A stretch of DNA of 64,000 nt. Origin: Glandiceps talaboti. Lineage: Eukaryota > Hemichordata > Enteropneusta > Spengelidae. The notes under the pieces were generated by a model that saw only the letters and a program-made list of their open reading frames with translations, did no database searches and was not told the DNA's origin. Of this stretch, positions 1 through 11,740 are shown piece after piece (within the stretch, counting starts at the first letter, position 1; each line of letters begins with the position of its first letter). The stretch covers positions 15,578,000 through 15,641,999 of the forward strand of contig NC_135558.1 of NCBI RefSeq assembly GCF_964340395.1, written 5' to 3'. The position numbers and the translations under genes are program-made.

Positions 1-445
1 TTCAACCATAGGGCCTGCGATCCTCGAGTGGTTCCAACTGTAATATTTATGAATTTCACATACGCACATCATTGTTACAACCATACTTTAAAAGTTTGCT
101 TCCCTTGATCTATCATACCATGGAAGTATACTTCCATGATCATACATACTGCACTGTACATACGATGACGTCGAGAACAATGGTGTTGCTAAGCGGTTGA
201 CACTTCAGCTTGACCACCCGAATGTGGTTGCTATGCACGAGAGACGGATAATGGTCTATTAACAGTCAATGAGGAAAAATAAGTAATTGCACATGTTCTG
301 TTGTATTCCATCAAATCTCTGTAAGAACGAGAATATCAAAACTTTGCCCTTACGGACGGCATTCAGAAATAATTTACATAAATAATCTTTCAGAAAATAA
401 TTTATTAAAAAACTTGAACCTGAAAAGTATCTGACGTGTATTTCA
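1..445. other. Unassigned leader sequence
   Basis: No coding signal is visible. A short stretch near 350-366 (CCCTTACGGACGGCATTCAG) resembles the terminal motif of the palindrome-ended repeat family seen repeatedly in the window (see 23796-24385), so part of this stretch is probably an old repeat edge. Confidence 0.4.
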
Positions 446-499
446 GTTTTTGCCTTTAAACAGGCTCTGGCTCGATTTCGATGCCCAAGTCACAAACTA

Positions 500-1240
500 C
501 CCAAATGCACTAAAAACCAGCGGCTACATCGCATACACCAGCACCCCACCACAGAAAAACAAGAAAAATAGAAATAGAAACACCATCTGGTTCAACCCAC
601 CATATAGCAAAAAGCGTAGCCACCAATGTAGGCAAACGATTCCTCAACCTAATCGCAAAACACTTCCCAGCAGACTCCAAGTTACACAAAATATTCAACA
701 GAAACAATGTCAAAGTCAGTTATAGCTGCATGCCAAACATGGCTACCATAATCAAAGCGCACAACGCCACCATCTCCAACAGCAAAACTAAACCCATTCA
801 AAAACCATGTAATTGCAGACAGAAGGACACCTGCCCTTTGAACGGCGAATGCCAAACGGAAAACATTATATACCAAGCCACCGTCCATGGAAAAAAAACT
901 TTAAAGTATATCGGCCTAACAGAGAACAACTTCAAACAGAGATACGCCAACCACAAACAGTCATTCAAACATGAAAAACAGGAAAGCAGCACACAACTAT
1001 GAAAACATATTTGGAAACTGAAAAGAAACAACGAGCCCTTTTCCGTATCCTGGTCCATTAGCATGACAGCCCGAGCATACACCAATAAAACAAAACGATG
1101 CAACCTGTGTTTAACCGAAAAACTAACCATTATTAAAGCAGACAAAAACTCCACACTAAACAAAAGAACTGAGTTGATATCCAAATGCTGACACGAGAAT
1201 AAGTTGTATTTGTCCAACTTCAATAGAGCATCTATCACCT
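500..1240 (+). pseudogene. PLE-A: 5'-truncated Penelope-like retroelement, GIY-YIG end
   Basis: This is the C-terminal third of a Penelope-like reverse transcriptase/endonuclease, homologous to the longer copy at 26984-29056. It covers the linker (NIWFNPPYSK-like stretch), the cysteine cluster CNCRQKDTCPLNGEC and the GIY-YIG nuclease start (YIGLTENNFKQRYANHK). The reverse transcriptase domain is absent, so the copy is 5' truncated. It is broken at least three times: a frameshift near 610 (extra base after the TATAGCAAAAA run compared with PLE-B), a TGA at 1000-1002, and a TGA near 1190. Downstream, the Cys pair of CNLCLTEKLT (around 1100) is present in the same frame. GIY-YIG PLE proteins copy RNA and nick target DNA; this copy cannot encode either activity. 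Confidence 0.85.
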
Positions 1241-1560
1241 AAACTAAACCCGTTAACTAACAGAACATCAAAGGCCGACATGTAACAACCCGCCAACACC
1301 TACTTGTCCGCACCCAATACCTCACACAATAACAACCAATACCTTCACACACACAGCACCAACCCACCAACACATAGACAATAGTGATGATATTTCTATC
1401 GTCTGCACTCTATATATACAGCACACCCAGAGAGTAGAAACCAGTTGTCTGATGATCGCACTATGTGTGAAACTCCGAGTTACAACCAAGAAAGAGTTCC
1501 AGAACCACCAAAACTATTGCGCTTTGCCACTGCGGTATAGAGCACTGTCTTAGCAGATTG
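1241..1560 (+). repeat. PLE-A 3' noncoding end / pLTR
   Basis: The sequence after the PLE-A stop matches, in inverse orientation, the tail of PLE-B (26539-26980) and of PLE-C (54360-54680). Shared landmarks are the ACACTCTATATATACAGCAC block, the hammerhead-like motif, AAGAAAGAGTTCCAG, and AGCAGATTGATACTCACCGA just before a long TA tract. PLEs typically carry such terminal repeats (pLTRs). Confidence 0.75.
1444..1486 (+). ncRNA. Hammerhead-ribozyme-like motif (PLE-A)
   Basis: Core boxes are in the right order: CTGATGA at 1449-1455, GAAA at 1469-1472 and a GTT cleavage-type triplet at 1479-1481. Stem I pairs GTTGT (1444-1448) with ACAAC (1482-1486). Stem II pairs CGCA (1457-1460) with TGTG (1464-1467) around CTA, including one G-U pair. 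Stem III is a very short ACT/AGT hairpin. A U/U mismatch at the base of stem II is non-canonical. Hammerhead ribozymes with short stem III are known in Penelope-like elements; activity here is not shown. Confidence 0.6.
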
Positions 1561-1565
1561 ATACT

Positions 1566-1819
<254 letters not shown>

Positions 1820-1871
1820 GCTCTGCCACTGCGGTATAGAGCACTGTCTTAGCAGATTGATACTCACCGAG

Positions 1872-1872
<1 letters not shown>

Positions 1873-1949
<77 letters not shown>

Positions 1950-2004
1950 GTGTGTGTGTGTGTGTGTTTGTATGTGTGTGTGTGTGTGTGAGTGTGTGTG
2001 TGAC
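1873..2004. repeat. (TA)n followed by (TG)n microsatellite
   Basis: A TA tract (about 1873-1946) runs into TG-rich repeats to about 2004. It follows a second copy of the PLE terminal sequence (1780-1872). Confidence 0.9.
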
Positions 2005-2842
<838 letters not shown>

Positions 2843-4242
2843 TACTCAGGTTGTAAGCCCCCTCATCCCTGTTCATGGTGGATCCCCTCTTCTTAATGCA
2901 AATTGCCTCTCTAATCCATCTTTGGTATCTGTCCGTTTCTTTGTCCACGACCTTTGCCCCTCCCAGTCTGTCCTGGTGGTAACTCCTTTTTTTCTGTATG
3001 TCTTTCTTCACTTTATTTATGGTGCATTTAGGGTACCCACACTTTTCCAAAGCCTTCATTATATGTTGTTCTTCTGCTGTTTTGTCTGCTTCTTCGGTCA
3101 CGATGTTATTCATTCTATCAAGCAGAGTACGCATCACTCCTAATTTGTGATACAGGAGATGATGCGACCTGAAGTTTAAATATTGGTCTGTATGGGTCTT
3201 TTTTCTGTATACACATAGCTTGACTGTGCCATCACTCTTCTTAGTGATTAGGATATCCAAGAAAGGAATTTTGTTGTCTTCTTCAGGTTCATACGTAAAC
3301 TTAATGTTGTTTGTTTTGTCTATTGTGTTGAGGTGTGATGTTAAGTTGTCTACCTGGCCATCTTTGATGATTTCCAATATGTCGTCAATGTACCTTTTCC
3401 AGAGCGATGGTTTACATTCTATTGGTGTCGTTGCTATGGCTTCCCCTTCTAACCACTCCATGAATATGTTAGCTAAGATTGGTGAAACAGGACTCCCCAT
3501 GGGGTACCAAAATTTTGTTGGTAAATATCTCCTCTGAAGCTGAAGTATGTTGTCGTAGCTGTGAAGGTGAGGAGTTCCATGATGTCATCTATGGAGAGAT
3601 TTGTCCGTTTTCTTAGTGTGGCATCCTTTTCTAATCTCGCTTTGACTATTTGGAGTGTCTCAGGGATAGGTGTATTAGTAAACAGTGACACCACATCATG
3701 GCTGCTGAATATGTCCCCATCTTTTATATGTACTGTGGCCAGTTCGGCTGCCAACTCCTTTGAGTTTTTCGCATGGCATGGTGTATTGCCAAACAGTGGG
3801 TTCAACAGGTCTGCTAGATCTCTAGCCTATAGAACCTGTGTAATCCACAAAAGGTCTAAGAGGGATGCCCGACTTGTGTATTTTTGGAGTCCAATATAAC
3901 CTGGGAACATTTTCTGCTGTAGGATACAAGTATTTGTACTGTGTATCGGTGATTTTCTTCTGATCTTTCAATCTACTTATGGACTGGTCAGTTTCTTCAG
4001 CTGGGGGGGGGGGGGTGGTGGATTCTTAAATTGGGCCGACAAAAAGTCACTGACCCCCCCCCCCCCCATCTGTAAAACCAAAAACAGGCTGACCCCCCTA
4101 TCACTTAATTCTAAAACGTGATGACCCCCCCCCCCCCATATATATATAATGTTCACATGACAGGTATTTTTTGATCGTGACTCAGTGTGGACAGCTTGAC
4201 TGTCTTGCATCTACTTTATAAGATCCTGGGTTAGCACTATCA

Positions 4243-4492
4243 TAGTGAATACATATTGCCTGGCCATGAGGGCTATAGCACCCGTTTATTACACCCGAGG
4301 GACTGCGAGTTACCAGAATCACATGCTATTTCCCGAGGCCAAAGGCCAGAGGCCAAAGGCCGAATCACATGCTATTTCCCGAGGCCAAAGACCGAGGGAA
4401 ATAGCATGTGATTCTGGTAACTCACAGTCACGAGGGGGTAATGAACGGGTGCTATAGCCCAAATATAGGCCAGGCAATATGTGTTTTATAAT
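4243..4492. mobile_element. Fold-back/MITE element nested in the transposon
   Basis: A ~250-bp inverted repeat. The left arm runs ACATATTGCCTGGCCATGAG...CACATGCTATTTCCCGAGG and the right arm is its complement, ending GGCCAGGCAATATGTGTT. The middle holds short tandem copies of GAGGCCAAAGGCC. One arm of the same family sits at 7505-7605. Confidence 0.75.
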
Positions 4493-4730
4493 ATACCTCA
4501 TGCTGTGAACTCATGCGGTGGCAGACGACATTGTCAGAAGCTGCCATTTTGACCTGCTGTGAACGCGCTGTGGTCACGTGACCATGTAAAATATGATGGA
4601 ACTATTTCCAAAGGGAAATAGTCATTCTATTTTCCTATCACGTGACTGATTCTAGCGAATCATGGCACAGCATTATCACTAGGTATATTATAATTATAAT
4701 TATTGACTACACAGGGTAAATACATTCCAA

Positions 4731-5580
4731 AAGGAGTTTAATAGCATCTTGACAGTGAAAGGTATGGGAAAGCTTGAGCAGGGAATATGTATATCTCTTA
4801 TGGGGGTCCTAGGGGGTCCTAGAAGCCCTTGAGGTTTTTTACTCGGAAAAGTCAACTTTTAGACTATTCAGGCCCTTTCAGACAATAATTTCCAAGCTTT
4901 ACAAGACAGCACCAAAATGCAAAAAGAAAAAATATTTGTGAAATATTAGTTTTGATAGCATCTTGTGACAGTAAGAGGTAGGGGGAAGAGCTTGAGACTA
5001 GGATGTGTACACCTCATGTAGTGGGGGGGGGGGTCCTAGGGGGTCCAGACTCTTTCAGACAATAATTTCCAAGCTTTACAAGACAGCAACAACATGTAAA
5101 AAAACAACTACAAAGGGTTGAAATATTTTTGAAATATACTTTGACAGTAAGAGGGGAAGAGTTTGAGACTGGGATGTGTACACCTCATGTAGTGGGGGGG
5201 GGGGGGATTCCTAGGGTTTTTCCCCCTAGAAGTCCAGGAGGTTTTTTACTCTTCTTAAAGCCAATTTTTAGGCTATTCAGACCCTTTCAAGCAATAACTC
5301 AATCTATGCTTTACAAGACAGCACCATCAAGTTTCAGAAACTTTTCTTTATAACTTACATAGGGTTGAAATATGCTCTTAAACTGTTAAATAGCATCAGT
5401 ATACACATGTAGTAAAGGTCAGCACATCTACTGGTAGTATCATTGGGAGGGGAGATTTGGAGTTTAAGACAATTTTAGACTACCTTGGCAAACATTTCAC
5501 ATCTTTAAAAGACTATCATCTCAAATTAGAATTGGGTGAAAATATTTAAGAAAAGTTTAACACCATTATCACAGTAAAAG
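4731..5580. repeat. Degenerate tandem repeat within the transposon
   Basis: Four to five units of about 190-250 bp share TTGACAGTAAGAGG, GATGTGTACACCTCATGTAG, GGGGTCCTAGGGGG and AATTTCCAAGCTTTACAAGA. Units begin near 4745, 4965, 5143, 5395 and 5570. Confidence 0.65.
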
Positions 5581-6454
5581 GTTGTTGGTGCATGTGATTG
5601 TTGGTTGAATGCATGAGTGACCTCTGGGGGTGAGGGGGTCCTTGGGGGTTTTCCCCCTGGCAGATCTGCATTTTTTTGCTTCTATTAAGGCAATGTTTAG
5701 GTTATTCATAGCCTTTGAGGTAATATTTCCAAGCTTCGAATAGCTAACGTAAATGTAAGTTTTAAATGAGTTTCCCATGTCACATAAAAATGGCCCCGTA
5801 ACATTAGTATAGGGGCATTAATATTGCATGTATAGTAAAGTCACTGGTATGTTAGAGAACTTTAGGTGGTCATATACCTAGTGTATAATAGAAACTGGAA
5901 TCTGATGAGATGTGGTGATTTGTAGTGTCAATAACATGTAGTGTCCAAAATAGAAAGTGTATTAATCCCTTCTGACAAGTTCATAGTGACAAGTAGGGAA
6001 CATTTTAGATTAACTTCTTTTATAAACTATCTATGAAGATTACCATTACGAAACCTTCAAGTTCACTTTTGCCCAAAAGTGCAATATAAGTGAAGCATTG
6101 ATTGTGAAACAGCCACGCATTTACATGACATGTTCTGTAACTAGTGGTAGCTAGGTAATACATGTATAATACAGTATATGTATATTTATAGTTATGCTTG
6201 AACTAATAAGTAAGAATTCATGTCAGAAACAGGGAGAAGAACAAATATTTACATGTACCACATTTCAGAGAAGGCTATATGCCATTGTTGAAAAAGGAAA
6301 TTTTTCTCCCATCACAATCCAAAACACAATGACCCCCCCATCCACAATTTTGAAAACAGCATGACCCCTCCCCCCCCCCTACTGCCAATTTCAAAAACAG
6401 GGTGACCCCCCCCCCCCCCCAGGCCGAAGAAACTAACCGGTCTCTTAGGATGCT

Positions 6455-7244
6455 TACTAACTTCCTTTTATATTTCGCTGTTGGATCACAGGGAGTTTAG
6501 CATAGGTACGAGTGTCACTAAGCATGTCTTTCATCTGATCTTCATATTGGCTTACATCCATTATCAAATTTACTGCTTTCCCCTTATCGGCGGGTAAAAC
6601 ATGACGTCCTTCTCCTTTTTTAGTTTGTGCAAAGCCTTTCTTTGTTCTTTACTTATGTTGGTCTTAGGAGGCTCGGCCGATTTTAGAATACCAGCTACCT
6701 GTGACCTGAGTTGCGTCGCGTCTTGGATGTTGAAGGATCTGCATGCCAACTCAGTGGCTACTATGTATTCTTCCTTAGGCACTTTATCTGGTGTCACGAC
6801 AAAATTAAGGCCTTTTGAGAGTAGAGACGTTTCATGTTCATCTAGACGACGGTTGGAAATATTTTTCACCCACCTTTTGAGCTGTTATCACTTAAATCCG
6901 GCTCTTGCGTTCGATGTTTGTTACGCTCGATCAATTTCTTCAACTTCTGTTGTTGCCGCCATTTTGTTTTACTGTATTCATTCTCGCGGGAATTAGTGAG
7001 ATGTTCCGTGGTTGCGTCAACAAACTCGCTTTCTAACGATGTAAACAGTGCAGCTTTCTTACATTTTTCACTTTCTTGTAGGCTTTTCAGTGTGTTGTTG
7101 TTCACTCTTAGTCTTTCTCGTAATAATTCCTTTTCTGCTCGTTTGATAATGTCCCTTGCGCATACGGAATGTATCGGCGTCCTAAGCGATAGACTGGGTG
7201 GGGTGGCCGCTTCGTCGCGACAACAGAGATCGAATACGACGTGA
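6455..7244 (-). pseudogene. PLE-2: N-terminal part of the retroelement protein
   Basis: Minus-strand frames here hold the beginning of the PLE-2 protein. A basic, charged N-terminal segment (6866-7105, with KTKWRQQQKLKKLIERNKHR) is followed, with a frame change near 6866, by a block NRRLDEHETSLLSKGLNFVV (6570-6869) that PLEs carry ahead of the palm. Just after the ORF end, in another frame, the LPADKGKAV-type block is readable at about 6510-6600. Two stops follow near 6465, where the coding region meets the inserted transposon. The protein continues at 2790-3960. Confidence 0.75.
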
Positions 7245-7371
7245 TTTCGATATCAGGCGATTTTCTTCTGCAAGTTTTCTAGTTCCCGTACTTGTTGGAC
7301 TTTTAACTGGCCATGTTTGTTACGTATATCCGTGAATAGTTTCATCAGGTGAATTGGACAATATCTTGAGA

Positions 7372-7503
7372 AAAATAGTTATATTTCACAACCAAGGTAA
7401 TTTTTCATACCAGAGAACGTTGACGTTTGGACTACCATATATCGGCAGCCATCTTCAGAACTGTTTGCCTCGTAGTGGTATCGGCGAAAGTAGACCAGTC
7501 CAC
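7372..7503 (-). repeat. PLE-2 terminal direct repeat (5' copy)
   Basis: Matches 2710-2842 in the same orientation, with a 4-bp ATAT-type insertion near 7440. The two copies bound PLE-2 at about 2710-7503. Confidence 0.8.
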
Positions 7504-7504
7504 A

Positions 7505-7610
7505 CGGACTTTGGCCTCGGGAAATAGCATGTTATTCTGGTAACTCACAGTCCCCCGGGTGTAATAAACGGGTGCTATAGCCCTCATGGCCAGGCAATAT
7601 GTGTTCAATA
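7505..7610. mobile_element. Single arm of the 4243-type fold-back element
   Basis: Same arm sequence as 4385-4490 (CGGGAAATAGCATG..., GGCCAGGCAATATGTGTT), directly abutting the PLE-2 terminal repeat. The second arm is missing. Confidence 0.65.
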
Positions 7611-8055
7611 TATACTCATATGAATGTAAGTGTGTCACTGGAGAGCACAGTGCTCGATGCAAATATTAGTAGCAGATCATTATAGACTTAATTTAAAAAA
7701 AATAAGGATGTAAATAAGTCGTTACTCAGAGTTTCACGCTTCGAGCGATCGTCAGACAACTAAATTGGGATTATCAAGGTCGATACATACACTTTGTATG
7801 CATATATTGCGTAATAAGATGGTCGGACCTAACTATTCCTTACGGGGGTTTACTTCTATAGCTGGTGAGTGAGTATGTAAGACCATGTGAATAACTCCAT
7901 AGAAAAGGCGTGCATTATTATGGTTGATATATGCAGCAAATAATATGGAATCTGAAGCTTGCTTTTAGTCTATATATAGCCTGATTGCCAACAATAGCAC
8001 GAATGCAATGATGTTGTAGTATAGCTGTATATTTTTTTTTAATTTATCAACATGC
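7611..8055. other. Unassigned
   Basis: No coding frame or clear repeat structure. A short piece of the PLE terminal repeat (GTTACTCAGAGTTTCACGC...CGATCGTCAGACAAC) is visible at 7721-7760, giving another decayed minus-strand hammerhead-like trace. Confidence 0.4.
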
Positions 8056-8059
8056 TGAT

Positions 8060-8615
8060 CCATGTTATATGTAGGCGTTCATTTACTGAATGATTATCCA
8101 GTTTCCTCTCCAGCCCTGTTGTTATCTTTGCAATAATTATACGCGATGATTTGGCTGTTATTATGGGCGTGGTCATGTTGCTATTGATGTTATCTTTGAA
8201 ATATACATCATCATATGTGGGAGTGATATTTTGTTGCTAGGCACATTTGCATAAATACTTTGAACATTTATTCATTTGTCTATTAATTCCTGATGTTATC
8301 GTTGCAATATGCGTGGCAATTTTGTTGTTGGCATGGGCATTGTCTTGTTGCTAGGCACATTTACATAGTTTTTGAATGTTTATTCACTTATCTATTAGTT
8401 TTCGTTATATTTCAAATATATGCGATCATTTAGCTGTTGCTACGGGCGTAGTCTTCTTACTAGAAATATTTGCATACACATTTTGAATGTTTGTTCACTT
8501 GTCTAGTAAATAATCCTTATAATCATTGAGAAATTCGACATCGTCTGACTTGCTATGAGCGTGGTCATTGTTGCTAGGGATATTTCCATACATTTTATGA
8601 ATGAGAACAATTTGA
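8060..8615 (-). repeat. CTAGCAAC/GGGCGTGGTC minisatellite, inverted copy
   Basis: Four to five degenerate ~110-120-bp units share GGCTGTTGCTATGGGCGTGG, TTGCTAGGCACATTTGCATA, and TGAATGTTTATTCACTTGTC. It is the complement of the array at 10020-10710; further copies are at 35490-35720 and 41030-41440. Confidence 0.7.
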
Positions 8616-8619
8616 ATAT

Positions 8620-9115
8620 CATTTCAATAGGTAATTTGCATAATTGGTGATTCCCGTACGGGAGGGATTCGATTTAAATCTCGTAAATTTTCGATTAGAA
8701 ATTTAGGAAGTATGATATTAACGTCGAACTTTCTAATTTTACCTTGTTGTTTTGCAATTTCTCCCAATATCAAGTTACTGCTGTTTGGTGTGAGCCATGT
8801 GATCGTGTAATTAACGCAGTATTTAGGGAAATATACACTTTCATTGAACACATTCATCAGGTGTAATAAAGTATGATTTATAACAATATTATGAAATCTA
8901 TAAGCCTACAGAAATAAATTTTTGGTCTTCAACACTGTTGTTCACGATCTAGCCTACGTGTATTACTTCGCAAAATTGTAGTAACACTGGTGACCTTTAC
9001 ATTGACCTCTATATATTCAGTGCACATTGAGGGCGCAATGTGTGGTTTGAACAGGGAGTTTGAATTATATTTATGATAGCAAGATGATACTCTTAGGGCC
9101 TTACGGAAGGGCATT
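8620..9115 (-). repeat. Repeat with a conserved short reading frame (copy 1)
   Basis: About 300 bp closely matches 23140-23435. The minus strand is open for about 65 codons in both copies, with the shared peptide NYTITWLTPNSS and a KFDV...ILPKFLIENLRDLN end. Differences between the copies are mostly single substitutions. I do not recognise the peptide. The palindrome-like CCCGTACGGGAGG motif and a GATTTAAATCTCGT tail lie at its end (8655-8690), and the terminal motif GGCATTCAGTTTAAATCTGG closes the block at 9108-9127. It could be part of the protein of the autonomous partner of the tandem-repeat elements, or merely well-preserved noncoding repeat. Confidence 0.5.
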
Positions 9116-9299
9116 CAGTTTAAATCTGGTTATGATTGTCTGCGTATAATCACTCTTTCTTGGATAACATTAATTGGATCTTATACACAGAAAATACATT
9201 CCCGCCACTGACATTATATAAATTTGTTACTCTGCTGATACACCGGTCCGCACACTTTTCCCTGATTGGTCAATGCGGTCATTTGTAACTGTCAGTCGA

Positions 9300-9435
9300 A
9301 ATTTAATGCCCACACCGGAATGCAAGTGTAGTTATGTTTGAACTCTTATTAGTGTAAGAAACTGGGACACAAACTTACATGTACCACATTTCAGACAAGG
9401 TTATATGTCATTGTAGAAAAGGATTTTTATAGGGA
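9300..9435. mobile_element. Right-end part of a 3981-type transposon (before nested element)
   Basis: Matches 6190-6300 of the transposon copy (ACATGTACCACATTTCAGA...TGTAGAAAAGGA). The match resumes at 10790, so the tandem-repeat element between them is nested. Confidence 0.6.
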
Positions 9436-9447
9436 TCGCCCTGCGTC

Positions 9448-9510
<63 letters not shown>

Positions 9511-10785
9511 TGTCAAAGTCAAAAACTGCTGAACCGATTGCAAGATATTTGGTGGGTCCATTACCTTGGGTGACTAGTTGGGAAATTGTTCAAATCAAAA
9601 TGATCTTACCACCAGTTTGTGATTTGGGTCAAAAACGTGATTTTTGGTCAAAAAAACTTAAACTCAAAAACTCCTGGGCAGATTTAGCTGAAATTTGGGT
9701 GAAACATTCTTCAGTTTGTTTTTACTAAGAATTGTTCATGACATGATGGTCCCATCAGTAATATACAAATTAGGGCTAAAAATTTGTCTTTTTGGTCAAA
9801 AAGCTATAATTCGAAAACCACTGACCAGATTGGGCTGAAATTTAACGGGAATGCATCTAGGGATGTATGGACGAAGAAATATTAAGCATACAATGATTCC
9901 ATGAGTGATATGCAAATTAGGTGTAAAAATGCTCATTTTTGGTCAAAAAGTTATATCTCAAGAAGTACATGGTCAATGAGTCTTAAACTTGGTGAGATGT
10001 TTCTAAAAGTGTTATTCTGCAGCTTTTCTTTAAAACATTTTGACAAAATTGGCCCTAGCAACCATGCCCACGCCATTAGCAACAACCAAATGGCTGTATA
10101 TTTTGGTCAAATAACAACATCATCTGTTAGGCAAGTGAGTAAACATTGAAAACATGTATGCAAATATCCTACCAACAATGACCACGCCCATAGCAACAGC
10201 CAAACGGTGGTGTATGTCACAAAGATAACAAGGATTAATAGACAATTGAATAACCATTCCAAAAATGTATGTAAATTTGCCTAGCAACATGACCACGCCC
10301 ATAGCAACAGCCAAATAATCACGTATATTGCAAAGCAATTGATAGATAATGAATAAACATTCAAAAAATGAATGCAAATGTGCCTAGCAACAAGACCATG
10401 CCCATAGCAACAGCCAATGATCGCATATACTGTGAAGATAACAATAGGATTAATAGAAAAAATAATAAACATTTAAAAATGTATGCAAATATGCCTAGCA
10501 ACAAAACCATGCCCATATCAACAGCCAAATGATCACGTATATTGCAAAGATAATATCAGGAGTTCATACACAAGTTAAGAAAAACATAAAAATGTATGCA
10601 AATATATCTAACAACATGACCACCCTCATAGCAACAGCCAAATGATAGCGTATATCACAAAGATAGCGACATAGTTGGATAGGCAACTAGACAGTCATTC
10701 AGCAAATGAACACCTATTGTTAACATGGACTAGCATTTGGATAAACATTTTTAAAAACTGTACAGTTGTGCTACAATGCCATTGG
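9436..10785. mobile_element. Tandem-repeat (Helentron/pearl-like) element nested in the transposon
   Basis: It begins AGGGATCGCCCTGCGTCTGT, then a (GT)n tract (9457-9508), then ~180-bp degenerate units with TTTTTGGTCAAAAA and AACTCAAAAACTCC (9510-10000). An array of the CCTAGCAAC...GACCACGCCCATAGC type follows (10020-10710). Microsatellite plus minisatellite core within short ends is the architecture of pearl/HINE-type non-autonomous Helentrons. The 40940-41740 region is the same element in the opposite orientation. Confidence 0.55.
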
Positions 10786-10965
10786 AGGTATTTTTTTCTT
10801 CCATCACAATGCAAAACACAATGACACCCCCACCTCCCATCCGCAATTTACAAACCAGCATACCAATATCAAAAACAGGGTAACCCCCCCCCCCACACAC
10901 ACACACACACACACACACAAACCACCCACCCCCAGCCGAAGAAACTGGCCGGTCCCTAAGCCCGT
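10786..10965. mobile_element. Right terminus of a 3981-type transposon
   Basis: TCCATCACAATGCAAAACAC, repeated C-runs, a (CA)n tract, then CAGCCGAAGAAACTGGCCGG|TCC. Compare 6300-6443. Confidence 0.7.
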
Positions 10966-11159
10966 TCCCACCAGATTTCAGACCAATTCACAAACTACTT
11001 ATTGAGTTAACAACTTTTAACCATAAACCACATTTTCAACCTAATACACACACACCATGCCATAAACATGACTGAACCCTAGTGTTCAGCTGTGATAAAC
11101 AGCGTTTATGTATGCAAGTGATTCATTAAACCAAGAGATATATTAATCAAGTTAAGTTA

Positions 11160-11740
11160 CATTCCATATATGGAGGGTTATATATAAGGGGTGTAAAGTT
11201 AGTGTGTGTGTGTGTGTCTGACTGTCTGTCAGTGTGCCATTGATTTCATATATATGGCTCGCTTAATTCAAACGAAATTTGGTGAACATATTCTTTACGG
11301 TAATGGTAAGAACTGATTATGTTTTTGTAAACATTTGTGAATATTAATGATCTATTTGTATATTAATTGTTTTCTGTAATTAGGCTATGTCTTACGAATG
11401 CATACTTCAAATCCAATCAATTTGGTACATACTTCAAACATAAGTTATAGTGCATGTTCTGAAAAGCTTTAATGTAGTATTAGTTTTAATGATCCATTTG
11501 CATAATTATCTAAAAACATTCAGTATTTAGGCTAGATCTTAAAATTGCACTCTTCAAATTCAACTAAATTTGGCATATACTCCAAACATAATGGTATGAT
11601 TCATTCCAACAATAACTGTGTGTAGTAACATAATTTAAAAACTTTACCCCTAGTTTAAAGATTTTGGCATATTTTCAACTCACCATAACAGTCGTTAAAG
11701 TCCATCATTTTAGATACTGTAAAAATGTATACCTCAACTG
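11160..11740. repeat. Degenerate copy of the ~146-bp tandem-repeat element
   Basis: GTGTGTGTCTGACTGTCTGTC, then AATTCAAACGAAATTTGGTGAAC, then units with AATTAGGCTATGTCTTACG and TTTGCATAATTA. It matches the arrays at 20885-21480 and 22190-23090. Confidence 0.6.

Larger units (their letters stand above)
3981..6443. mobile_element. Non-autonomous DNA transposon inside PLE-2
   Basis: Inverted ends are GGACTGGTCAGTTTCTTCAG (left) and the complement of AGACCGGTTAGTTTCTTCGG (right), each followed by a C/G-run region with repeated GACCCCCC blocks. It separates the two halves of the PLE-2 coding region. CTTA occurs on both flanks (3976-3979 and 6444-6447) with a one-base offset on the left, so the target duplication is uncertain. 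No transposase is visible. Other ends of the family are at 10965, ~14705, ~21461 and 33012. Confidence 0.75.

Noticed and set aside
9453-9728. CVCVCV frames (also 21774-22025, 26401-26673)
   Set aside because: (GT)n microsatellite translated; the 21774 frame only shadows the real LINE tail, which is in another frame.
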